From the NCBI RefSeq assembly GCF_029168945.1, contig NC_083603.1, positions 2,170,001-2,234,000 of the forward strand: a stretch of 64,000 nt of DNA, given 5' to 3'. The position numbers and the translations under genes were made by a program. Within the stretch, counting starts at the first letter, position 1, and each line of letters opens with the position of its first letter. Source of the stretch: Cannabis sativa. Lineage: Eukaryota > Streptophyta > Magnoliopsida > Rosales > Cannabaceae. The notes under the pieces were generated by a model, which did not search any database, was not told where the DNA came from, and was given only the letters and a program-made list of their open reading frames with translations. Shown piece after piece: positions 34,028-45,000 of this stretch.

Positions 34028-34242
34028 TACCCCCCTATGTAAGTTTGCCCCTACTTATTATGATTTCCTTATCTTGGTGAACAAAAATCTTGTTTCGGGT
34101 CCGAATATAAGTAGATTCTTTGTCAATCAATATGTGCAGGGTGTTTACTCATATGAACAAGAAGAATAAGAGATTGTGTGATATGGTGTTGTATGTTATC
34201 TTTTGCTGGTGGTATGCTCACCTTGTTTTTTGGGGGTATGGT

Positions 34243-34399
34243 GATTCTACGATAGGGTATGATTTTTATACCGTACTATTAGGATACAATTCGGACCATT
34301 CATCAAAGATTGTACGCTGATTCTTGTCATCGTACAACTTCTGGATGAATGGTTATTATCGTGTCTTATCATCGTAAATCATACCCTAATCGTAGATTG
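34243..34399. repeat. Fold-back (hairpin) sequence downstream of makorin
   Basis: Two arms of about 70 bp are inverted repeats: GATTCTACGATAGGGTATGA pairs with TCATACCCTAATCGTAGATT, CCATTCATC pairs with GATGAATGG, and TTGTACG pairs with CGTACAA, with a loop of about 14 bp. It begins about 215 bp after the isoform A stop, so it may be in the 3' UTR. It is probably a small MITE; a small-RNA-producing hairpin is another possibility. Confidence 0.7.
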
Positions 34400-35435
34400 T
34401 ACGAGTAACTTCTTCTCCAAGATAGAGAAAGAGAGAGTTGTAATTTAATGTATTTTCCTTCCAATTTTTGTGTTGTTTTGTAGGCTCAACACTTATACAC
34501 GATGATGGCAGAGGTTGGTTGGTTGGTTGGTGATGCTTGTTGTTATGAAGTTGAAATAATAGTACTAAACAAAGAACAAAATCATTGCAAGTAAACATTA
34601 TTGAAAAAGAAAAAGAGAGATATACACGTGAGGATTTTTGACAAAGTTTGCTCCTTTTTTTCTCTTTTTCTTAGATTGTATACATATAATCATACATATA
34701 TGTCTCTCAAATTTCAATGGCTAATTCTTGTGAGTCAAGATTGAATTTTGAATAAAGGGGCATGATGATATGAATATGATATATATGATAGAGGTGTTGT
34801 ATTTGTAGTAATTAAGTACCTTCCTTTGTGGATGAGTTTGAGCCTCCAAGTGTATATATATCTTGATATTATATGACATGGCTATGGCTATGGCTACTTC
34901 TACTGGTCTTACTCCAAATTTTTAATAAGAGAGAGACTTGGTTTTCTAATATATTAAGCTTTTTACATTTACCATAGTTTCTATTTTCAGCTAAGAATTC
35001 AAAGTTTTAGTTTTTATGTTTTAGTTGTGCATGTGATTGTTCTGAACTTCATTAAAAATGTTGTAAGCCTTTTCATTTGACTAATTAAGATTTTTGACAC
35101 TCGAATTCTGATACGTATCAAATCATGTTTTATGAACTTATCAAGTCGTAAATTATTTTTTTTGAAATATTGACATTGTAAGATTATTTTTCAATTTTAT
35201 TTACAAAAGTTTAATGTAGATAAAAATTTACGGGTACGATTTGGTATATGTTAAAGTAGAATTGAATTGGATTAGATAGAAATTCTTAAATCTAGAATTT
35301 AAAGGGAATTTTAATTTCCTAAAAAGTTTTGAGTATAATTATAATTAGCATTAGCTGATTAATTTTCTTTTTATCTTAATTTCAAAAAAATCTTAATTTA
35401 TGCGCTTAAATTAAGAAAAATTTAATTCTAGTTCT
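34400..35435. other. Intergenic stretch downstream of makorin
   Basis: AT-rich with GA-rich patches (34420-34440, 34600-34625). No gene or clear element seen. Confidence 0.55.
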
Positions 35436-35446
35436 ACTTTTGTAAC

Positions 35447-36405
35447 TTTTTTTTGAGATGAAATATCAACTTTATTGAATAAATTAGCATTCTGAATGCA
35501 AAAGATGTAAGAGTTCACCAGAAATAGAAATATCAGAAATGTTACGGTCAGATTGATACCGAGAATGTTTAGCAACATAATGTGCTACTCGATTTGCTGA
35601 TCGTCTAATGAAAAATAAATTAACATTTGGGAGGGTAGATAACAAAAGTTGGCAGTCTTTGATTGAAAGGGCGAAAGTGGACTTCATTGCTTGGTTGCTT
35701 CGAATAGCTTGTACAGAAACAAGATTGGCCGTCTCAATTTGAACATGTTGCCAATTGTTGGTCTTTACCCAACTGAGAGCTTTTTTAATCCCCATGACTT
35801 CAATGACTTCAGCTGCATATCTTCCACCATGGCAACCGGCCCGTGCTGCAACAAGGTAACCAAGATAGTTTTGGGCAATAATTTCGAAACCATACTTATT
35901 GTCGATATCAAAGAGTGCTGCATCTACATTAATCTTGATTGTGTTTTCTACAGGTTTAGTCCATGACTCAGCGCTATCACCGATGTTTTCCAGACAGATT
36001 GATGACAACAAAATTTTATCGTGAGCTTTATTCCAGTGATCAAGAGCTACTTGTGCAGAAGTAAGCACGTCATTAACAGATGAGTGTTTCTTTTTCCAAA
36101 CAACCTTGTTCCTAGCCTTCCAGATTGTCCAACTATACATGGTAATAAGACAAATCATATTAGCTCCAGCTTGCTTAAAGATGGTCTCCAGCCAATTGCC
36201 GAAAGAACCACCAGGATCAAAAACTACTGGAGTTGCACATTGGCTCCAGCAATCAAATGCAAACAGGCAAGAGATGAGGACATGGCTAATGGTTTCAGGT
36301 TGTAGATTACAAAAAGGGCAAGTGACTGAAATATCGAGATGCTCAATCACTAGTTGGACACAAGTTGGTAATGTATCTGTAACAGCTCGCCACAAAAAGT
36401 TTTTG
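35447..36405 (-). mobile_element. 5'-truncated LINE insertion
   Basis: 959 bp on the minus strand ending in a T-run on the plus strand (poly(A), 35447-35454), flanked by the 11-bp duplication ACTTTTGTAAC at 35436-35446 and 36406-36416. AATAAA lies just before the tail on the minus strand. 5' truncation, an A tail and a variable-length duplication are the signature of target-primed reverse transcription. Confidence 0.9.
35484..36395 (-). pseudogene. LINE ORF2 C-terminal fragment (zf-RVT end and RNase H)
   Basis: 303 codons open on the minus strand with no native start. The first ~50 residues are the end of a zf-RVT domain (VTCPFCNLQPETISHVLISC). Residues ~155-290 are an RVT_3-type RNase H with INVDAALF (first Asp), AAEVIEVMGIKKALSWV (Glu), IETANLVSVQAI where the third catalytic Asp normally sits, and VAHYVAKHS. 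The missing Asp suggests loss of activity. It belongs to a different LINE lineage from the one at 1-14033, judging by low similarity. It survives as an open frame only because the insertion is moderately young. Confidence 0.85.
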
Positions 36406-36416
36406 ACTTTTGTAAC

Positions 36417-37080
36417 TTAATTACAATAACATCGTATCTTTTTTATTCTTTCCATTTTAACGATTAATTTTGAAATCTTCAACTTTTTATACCGAATATC
36501 AAGATTTATATTTATTATTAACTTAAATTAAAAAGTATTAATGTCTCTTAATAAATGTGTATATATCACTATTTTATGAAGTTATTAAATTATTATTAAA
36601 GTTTCATTATTATCACATAAAAATAAAGTTAGTAGTATTTCAGTGATTTTATATGATATAGCAAATTGATTTCAAAATTTTACAAAGACAAAATTATATA
36701 GATACTAAATGGTATTAATAAGATTGCTTAAAAAAAATTGTAAATTATTATTCGTGTAGATACTATTTAGCATAATGTTGAATTATTAGAGAATGGAAGC
36801 TTAATTTGATTCTATATTGTTTAGTTAAATTGATACTATTTAGTAGTAGTATATAATTTTTTTTTTATTTATTTTGATGTTATATTTTCTTTTTAGTATA
36901 TATTAATCCTATTTTGTTTAAAAGTTTTATTTGTTGAATTTATCAACAATATTATTGTATGTATTTTGTACTTTGTAGTATATAATCGAGTCTGTGACTG
37001 TGTTTGATACTTTGTAGTATATAATCTCATTTAAATTTTGGCAAAACCAAAATAATAAAACAAAACAAAAATGTACTATT
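36417..37080. other. AT-rich intergenic stretch
   Basis: No gene seen. Recurrent GATACTATT(T/A)AGTAGT-like words suggest decayed MITE sequence related to the inverted repeat that follows. Confidence 0.5.
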
Positions 37081-37081
37081 G

Positions 37082-37352
37082 GGTAGTTAAATGCAAATAA
37101 AAAAAAAATAAAAGATACTATTAAGTAGTCAAATACAAAAGTAAAGAAAAAGCATGTACGATACTACAATAAACTCCCTTAAAAGTGATGTACTGATACA
37201 TTGTTTCGCCATTAAAAAAACTTTAATTTAATTTTTTATTATCTATAAAAAAAAAACTAATTAGTATCTTACATGAGGTTTTTCTTGACATTTGTATTTG
37301 ACTACTTAATAGTATCTTTTACTTTTTTTTATTTGCATTTAGTAGTATCAAA
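37082..37352. mobile_element. Inverted-repeat element (MITE-like)
   Basis: About 60-bp arms at 37082-37142 and about 37290-37352 are close complements. The left arm reads AGATACTATTAAGTAGTCAA and the right arm TTGACTACTTAATAGTATCT, with TTAAATGCAAATAAAAAA on the left paired to TTTTTTATTTGCATTTAG on the right. The ~150-bp interior is AT-rich. Confidence 0.7.
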
Positions 37353-37429
37353 AGTAGATAAATAATGCTTAAAGATTTAGCAATGGGAAGAACAATGTTG
37401 AACCAATTTATTTATGGATTATTTTGACA

Positions 37430-37474
37430 GATTGATTTGCATATGTAGTAGATAAATAGATATGCAAATCAATC
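37430..37474. repeat. Perfect 15-bp inverted repeat (hairpin)
   Basis: GATTGATTTGCATAT (37430-37444) and ATATGCAAATCAATC (37460-37474) are exact complements separated by 15 bp. The arms contain the octamer-like ATTTGCAT. Its function is unknown. Confidence 0.8.
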
Positions 37475-38034
37475 CCAGCATTTGATAAAGCAGACCATAT
37501 GTTTCATCACAGCCACACCCCATAACCCTACAACCTCACCTTGTTTCTTTTAATTTTTCTTTAAAAGATCTAATCTTTTCATTTTCTTGGTAATAATTTT
37601 TAAAGCAGCATTGGGTTTTAAAATTCTAAGCTTCTTCAACATCATCATTTTTGTATGTAATCTATACTTGTAAAAACTGTGGCTGTGTTGATTGATGATG
37701 TTGTTGTTGTTGTTTGCTAAGTCATGTTATGTTTTTGTGTTTTGGATTTTCCAGTCTACTTTTAGGCTATAGAGACTTTGTTTTTAAAATTTGACTTATA
37801 GAGCTATGAATTAAGGGTATTAAGAGTTTATGAATCTAAAAGTTTACAGTTTTGGGTATGCTTAACTTAGTGGAACAGAAGTTTAGACAGTATAAATGTA
37901 TGGTGGATATATGATATAAGAATCATAGAATTCAACTTGAAAACTAATCTCTTTATAAATAGTTGAATTTTCTCACACTTTGTAAGAGTAGAACACTCTA
38001 ATACTAAGGTAAAGAAGTTGAAAATCAACACTTA

Positions 38035-38233
38035 AGTTGCGTTTGATTGGATGGAATGAAAGCATAGAATTAGGAATGGAAATGAGAATAGGAATAGAAT
38101 TAGAATAGTCATTCCACCAAAATAGTGAAAAAGTCAGTCCATCGGAATGATATTCTAATACTATAAAATGCACCCATAAAAATTGATTCATTTCGATTCT
38201 ATTTCATTTCATTAACTCCAACCAAACAGAAGC
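38035..38233. mobile_element. PIF/Harbinger (Tourist)-type MITE
   Basis: 199 bp with imperfect inverted ends AGTTGCGTTTGATTGGATGG / CTCCAACCAAACAGAAGC and TTA on both sides (38032-38034 and 38234-38236). A 3-bp TTA duplication and a GTTTGGTTGGA-type end fit Tourist MITEs. The body is rich in GGAATGAAA / GGAATAGAAT words. Confidence 0.75.
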
Positions 38234-38237
38234 TTAG

Positions 38238-38922
38238 ACTCTTGATTCTCGGCTCTGGCTGCTGAATCCATGTGATGATAGCTTAATTTGGCTCATTTGG
38301 TTAGGTTGATTTTGCTTCTTATAAAGGATGATGAGAAATTGTTTGAATTGCAAAGTAGCAACCTATTTAAAAATCTATATTATTGAAAAGAATAGCTTAG
38401 CTTAGTATGGATTTTTGTACAACCATAATGACCAGTGTCATTAAAAAGCATGGAAAATGAGGAACTTTAGAATCCTTTGTATTAGAAGTTTATATAGCCA
38501 CTCAACCCTAAACCGTAAACCCTAAATAGATGATCACTTACACTCCAAGCACATTTCACATAAAACACACCCAAACTATGAAAATTATGTAAAATGACTT
38601 GTGTTTGATGTAAATTTTTTCGAGTTTTCAACTTACTCAGGGCTGTTAAGTGAACCAGAACATCTTCAAAAGTGCCAAATATTATCCCATTCATAAATTT
38701 ACAAGAAAATACATCCTCCAGTCAATAAGGTGGTTTGGCAATATAAAAGTTCATAAATTTAATCATCATATTCATAGATATGATTAGACTTAAACTCTTA
38801 TGGATATAAAACGCTGCTGTTGATGATTTATAGAATCAGGTTATTACATGAGTTGTTGTAGATATGGTGCCTTTACTAAAAGACTCATAAGTATTAATTA
38901 AGAGTTGGGTTTTCTCTCACAG
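38238..38922. other. Stretch upstream of the RRM exons
   Basis: No coding exon found that could supply the missing N-terminus of the downstream RRM protein. It contains AACCCTAAACCGTAAACCCTAAA at about 38504-38526 (two telo-box-like words). If the gene is intact, this would be intron. Confidence 0.5.
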
Positions 38923-39378
38923 GCATATCTTTCTCTACAACAGAGGAGACATTGGGTAAAGTGTTTTCAAGATTTGGTGAAGTAATTGAAAGTATGTACT
39001 TGTCACAATCCTAATGCTATTAACATCCCCATATTAGTCAAATGATCCTCCTCAATATTGGTTGTTCTGCTTCTTTTACAGTTAATATTATTATCGATAA
39101 AACTCGAAACAGATCCAAAGGATATGGATATGTGACCTTTGCTGAAGAAGATGATGCTGAAAAGGCATTGATTAGCACAAATGGGAAGGTACAAAAATTG
39201 TGATTTTTTCAAATGACGATACAAGTGCATATGCATATGCATTCAGGTGATCGATGGGCGAGCTGTTTACGTGGACAAGGTACGGAAGCCATGGCCAACA
39301 CCAACAGCAAGAGAACCATCTCAGCCACCAGAAACCACTCCTAGTCCTAGGTACGGAATGTATTCCGTGATACATTAG
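38923..39378 (+). CDS. RRM (RNA-recognition motif) protein, last three exons; 5' part not found
   Basis: Exons 38923-38991, 39082-39188 and 39247-39378 (stop TAG 39376-39378), with GT-AG introns and consistent phases. They encode about 101 residues. The sequence covers an RRM from just after its first beta strand: GISFSTTEETLGKVFSRFGEV, then INIIIDKTRNRSKGYGYVTF (RNP1, KGYGYVTF), AEEDDAEKALISTNGK, and VIDGRAVYVDKVRKPWPTPT, with a Pro-rich tail. RNP2 and everything upstream are missing: the first exon here starts in phase 1 after a good acceptor, but no exon encoding the first beta strand and N-terminus is visible back to 36,420. The family includes small chloroplast and mitochondrial RRM proteins. 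It is either a gene with a distant 5' exon or a truncated duplicate. The satellite array starts 62 bp after the stop. Confidence 0.68.
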
Positions 39379-39440
39379 ATGGGTCTCAGTGTACATTAAA
39401 TGAGTGTCAGGTACGTTTCTACTTTTTAATCCTAATTACT

Positions 39441-42029
39441 TTCAATTAGGGGGCCATTTCAATAAATTTTAACCCAAAACCATTCTTCATATTCATTTCT
39501 TAGTAGTACAAATTGATTGTGACTAGTGGCAAAAAAAATTTCGAGATTGGTCCGGGCCACATTTCACAAAGGGGTACCACTATCAGAAATGTGAGATTTT
39601 CACTATTTCGATTAAAACGATCGTTAGTGCAAGAAAACTAATTTTTCTCTCAACGTGTCCAAGAGAAAAGTGACGCACAACGGTCTTGGCTAGGCCCCCG
39701 TGAAATTTCATGATCTTTGGAGATGTGTAGGTTGAGATTTTAACAGATAACTAACGAGTGTAAGAGTAAGGAAAAAACTTGTCAAAATTTCCCCTGAAAA
39801 GAAGAATATTTTCAATTAGGGGGCCATTTCAACAAATTTTAACCCAAAACCATTCTTCATAATCATTTCTTAGTAGTACAAATTGATTGTGACTAGTGGC
39901 AAAAAATATTCCGAGATTGGTCCGGGCCATATTTCACAAAGGGGTACCACTATCAGAAATGTGAGATTTTCACTATTTCGATTAAAACGATCGTTAGTGC
40001 AAGAAAACTAATTTTTCTCTCAACGTGTCCAAGAGAAAAGTGATGCACAACGGTCTTGGCTAGGCCCCCGTGAAATTTCATGATCTTTGGAGATGTGTAG
40101 GTTGAGATTTTAACAGATAACTAACGAGTGTAAGAGTAAGGAAAAAACTTGTTAAAATTTCCCCTGAAAAGAAGAATATTTTCAATTAGGGGGACATTTC
40201 AAAAAATTTTAACCCAAAACCATTCTTCATATTCATTTCTTAGTAGTACAAATTGATTGTGACTAGTGGCAAAAAATATTCCGAGATTGGTCCGGGCCAC
40301 ATTTCACAAAGGGGTACCACTATCAGAAATGTGAGATTTTCACTATTTCGATTAAAACGATCGTTAGTGCAAGAAAACTAATTTTTCTCTCAACGTGTCC
40401 AAGAGAAAAGTGATGCACAACGGTCTTGGCTAGGGCCCCATGAAATTTCATGATGTTTGGAGATGTGTAGGTTGAGATTTTAACAGAAAACTAACGAGTG
40501 TAAGAGTAAGGAAAAAACTTGTAAAAATTTCCCCTGAAAAGAAGAATATTTTCAATTAGGGGGCCATTTCAACAAATTTTAACCCAAAACCATTCTTCAT
40601 ATTCATTTCTTAGTAGTACAAATTGATTGTGACTAGTGGCAAAAAATATTCCGAGATTGGTCCGGGCCATATTTCACAATGGGGTACCACTATCAGAAAT
40701 GTGAGATTTTCACTATTTCGATTAAAACGATCGTTAGTGCAAGAAAACTAATTTTTCTCTAAACGTGTCCAAGAGAAAAGTGATGCCCAACGGTCTTGGG
40801 TAGGCCCCCGTGAAATTTCATGATCTTTGGAGATGTGTAGGTTGAGATTTTAACAGATAACTAACGAGTGTAAGAGTAAGGAAAAAACTTGTTAAAATTT
40901 CCCCTGAGAAGAAGAATATTTTCAATTAGGGGGCCATTTCAACAAATTTTAACCCAAAACCATTCTTCATATTCATTTCTTAGTAGTACAAATTGATTGT
41001 GACTAGTGGCAAAAAATATTCCGAGATTGGTCCGGGCCACATTTCACAAAGGGGTACCACTATCAGAAATGTGAGATTTTCACTATTTCGATTAAAACGA
41101 TCGTTAGTGCAAGAAAACTAATTTTTCTCTCAACGTGTCCAAGAGAAAAGTGATGAACAACGGTCTTGGCTAGGCCTCCGTGAAATTTCATGATCTTTGG
41201 AGATGTGTAGGTTGAGATTTTAACAGATAACTAACGAGTGTAAGAGTAAGGAAAAAACTTGTTAAAATTTCCCCTGAAAAGAAGAATATTTTCAATTAGG
41301 GGGCCATTTCAAAAAATTTTAACCCAAAACCATTCTTCATATTCATTTCTTAGTAGTACAAATTGATTGTGACTAGTGGCAAAAAATATTCCGAGATTGG
41401 TCCGGGCCACATTTCACAAAGGGGTACCACTATCAGAAATGTGAGATTTTCACTATTTCGATTAAAACGATCGTTAGTGCAAGAAAACTAATTTTTCTCT
41501 CAACGTGTCCAAGAGAAAAGTGATGCACAACGGTCTTGGCTAGGCCCTCGTGAAATTTCATGATCTTTGGAGATGTGTAGGTTCAGATTTTAACTGATAA
41601 ACTCGAGTGTAAGAGTAAGGAAAAAACTTGTTAAAATTTCCCCTGAAAAGAAGAATATTTTCAATTAGGGGGCCATTTCAACAAATTTTAACCCAAAACC
41701 ATTCTTCATATTCATTTCTTAGTAGTACAAATTGATTGTGACTAGTGGCAAAAAATATTCCGAGATTGGTCCGGGCCACATTTCACAAAGGGGTACCACT
41801 ATCAGAAATGTGAGATTTTCACTATTTCGATTAAAACGATCGTTAGTGCAAGAAAACTAATTTTTCTCTCAACGTGTCCAAGAGAAAAGTGATGCACAAC
41901 GGTCTTGGCTAGGCCTCCGTGAAATTTCATGATCTTTGGAGATGTGTAGGGTTAGATTTTAACAGATAACTAACGAGTGTAAGAGTAAGGAAAAAACTTG
42001 TTAAAATTTCCCCTGAAAAGAAGAATATT
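39441..42029. repeat. Left-edge satellite monomers (mostly type D)
   Basis: Seven units at the array boundary. Five carry GCACAA...GGCTAGGCC(C/T)(C/T)CGTG with GATCTTTGG, GATAAC and GTGTAAGAG, mostly followed by CTTGTTAAAA; here called type D. Unit 3 is type A and unit 4 is near type B. This composition differs from the A/B/C units of the interior. Confidence 0.75.
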
Positions 42030-45000
42030 TTCAATTAGGGGGCCATTTCAAAAAATTTTAACCCAAAACCATTCTTCATATTCATTTCTTAGTAGTACAA
42101 ATTGATTGTGACTAGTGGCAAAAAATATTCCGAGATTGGTCCGGGCCACATTTCACAAAGGGGTACCACTATCAGAAATGTGAGATTTTCACTATTTCGA
42201 TTAAAACGATCGTTAGTGCAAGAAAACTAATTTTTCTCTCAACGTGTCCAAGAGAAAAGTGATGCACAACGGTCTTGGCTAGGGCCCCATGAAATTTCAT
42301 GATGTTTGGAGATGTGTAGGTTGAGATTTTAACAGAAAACTAACGAGTGTAAGAGTAAGGAAAAAACTTGTCAAAATTTCCCCTGAAAAGAAGAATATTT
42401 TCAATTAGGGGGCCATTTCAACAAATTTTAACCCAAAACCATTCTTCATATTCATTTCTTAGTAGTACAAATTGATTGTGACTAGTGGCAAAAAATATTC
42501 CGAGATTGGTCCGGGCCACATTTCACAAAGGGGTACCACTATCAGAAATGTGAGATTTTCACTATTTCGATTAAAACGATCGTTAGTGCAAAAAAACTAA
42601 TTTTTCTCTCAACGTGTCCAAGAGAAAAGTGATGCCCAACGGTCTTGGGTAGGCCCCCGTGAAATTTCATGATCTTTGGAGATGTGTAGGTTGAGATTTT
42701 AACAGATAACTAACGAGTGTATGAGTAAGGAAAAAACTTGTCAAAATTTCCCCTGAAAAGAAGAATATTTTCAATTAGGGGGCCATTTCAACAAATTTTA
42801 ACCCAAAACCATTCTTCATATTCATTTCTTAGTAGTACAAATTGATTGTGACTAGTGGCAAAAAATATTCCGAGATTGGTACGGGCCACATTTCACAAAG
42901 GGGTACCACTATCAGAAATGTGAGATTTTCACTATTTCGATTAAAACGATCGTTAGTGCAAGAAAACTAATTTTTCTCTCAACGTGTCGAAGAGAAAAGT
43001 GATGCACAACGGTCTTGGATAGGGCCCCCTGAAATTTCATGATCTTTGGAGATGTGTAGGTTGAGATTTTAACAGAAAACTAACGAGTGTAAGAGTAAGG
43101 AAAAAACTTGTCAAAATTTCCCCTGAAAAGAAGAATATTTTCAATTAGAGGGCCATTTCAACAAATTTTAACCAAAAACCATTCTTCATATTCATTTCTT
43201 AGTAGTACAAATTGATTGTGACTAGTGGCAAAAAATATTCCGAGATTGGTCCGGGCCACATTTCACAAAGGGGTACCACTATCAGAAATGTGAGATTTTC
43301 ACTATTTCGATTAAAACGATCGTTAGTGCAAGAAAACTAATTTTTCTCTCAACGTGTCCAAGAGAAAAGTGATGCACAACGGTCTTGGCTAGGGCCCCAT
43401 GAAATTTCATGATGTTTGGAGATGTGTAGGTTGAGATTTTAACAGATAACTAACGAGTGTAAGAGTAAGGAAAAAACTTGTCAAAATTTCCCCTGGAAAG
43501 AAGAATATTTTAAATTAGGGGGCCATTTCAACAAATTTTAACCCAAAACCATTCTTCATATTCATTTCTTAGTAGTACAAATTGATTGTGACTAGTGGCA
43601 AAAAATATTCCGAGATTGGTCCGGGCCACATTTCACAAAGGGGTACCACTATCAGAAATGTGAGATTTTCACTATTTCGATTAAAACGATCGTTAGTGCA
43701 AGAAAACTAATTTTTCTCTCAACGTGTCCAAGAGAAAAGTGATGCACAACGGTCTTGGCTAGGCCCCCGTGAAATTTCATGATCTTTGGAGATGTGTAGG
43801 TTGAGATTTTAACAGATAACTAACGAGTGTATGAGTAAGGAAAAAACTAGTCAAAATTTCCCCTGAAAAGAAGAATATTTTCAATTAGGGGGCCATTTCA
43901 ACAAATTTTAACCCAAAACCATTCTTCATATTCATTTCTTAGTAGTACAAATTGATTGTGACTAGTGGCAAAAAATATTCCGAGATTGGTCCGGGCCACA
44001 TTTCACAAAGGGGTACCACTATCAGAAATGTGAGATTTTCACTATTTCGATTAAAACGATCGTTAGTGCAAGAAAACTAATTTTTCTCTCAACGTGTCCA
44101 AGAGAAAAGTGATGCACAACGGTCTTGGCTAGGGCCCCATGAAATTTCATGATGTTTGGAGATGTGTAGGTTGAGATTTTAACAGAAAACTAACGAGTGT
44201 AAGAGTAAGGAAAAAACTTGTCAAAATTTCCCCTGAAAAGAAGAATATTTTCAATTAGGGGGCCATTTCAAACAATTTTAACCCAAAACCATTCTTCATA
44301 TTCATTTCTTAGTAGTACAAATTGATTGTGACTAGTGGCAAAAAATATTCCGAGATTGGTCCGGGCCACATTTCACAAAGGGGTACCACTATCAGAAATG
44401 TGAGATTTTCACTATTTCGATTAAAACGATCGTTAGTGCAAGAAAACTAATTTTTCTCTCAACGTGTCCAAGAGAAAAGTGATGCCCAACGGTCTTGGGT
44501 AGGCCCCCGTGAAATTTCATGATCTTTGGAGATGTGTAGGTTGAGATTTTAACAGATAACTAACGAGTGTATGAGTAAGGAAAAAACTTGTCAAAATTTC
44601 CCCTGAAAAGAAGAATATTTTCAATTAGGGGGCCATTTCAACAAATTTTAACCCAAAACCATTCTTCATATTCATTTCTTAGTAGTACAAATTGATTGTG
44701 ACTAGTGGCAAAAAATATTCCGAGATTGGTCCGGGCCACATTTCACAAAGGGGTACCACTATCAGAAATGTGAGATTTTCACTATTTCGATTAAAACGAT
44801 CGTTAGTGCAAGAAAACTAATTTTTCTCTCAACGTGTCCAAGAGAAAAGTGATGCACAACGGTCTTGGATAGGGCCCCCTTAAATTTCATGATCTTTGGA
44901 GATGTGTAGGTTGAGATTTTACCAGAAAACTAACGAGTGTAAGAGTAAGGAAAAAACTTGTCAAAATTTCCCCTGAAAAGAAGAATATTTTCAATTAGGG

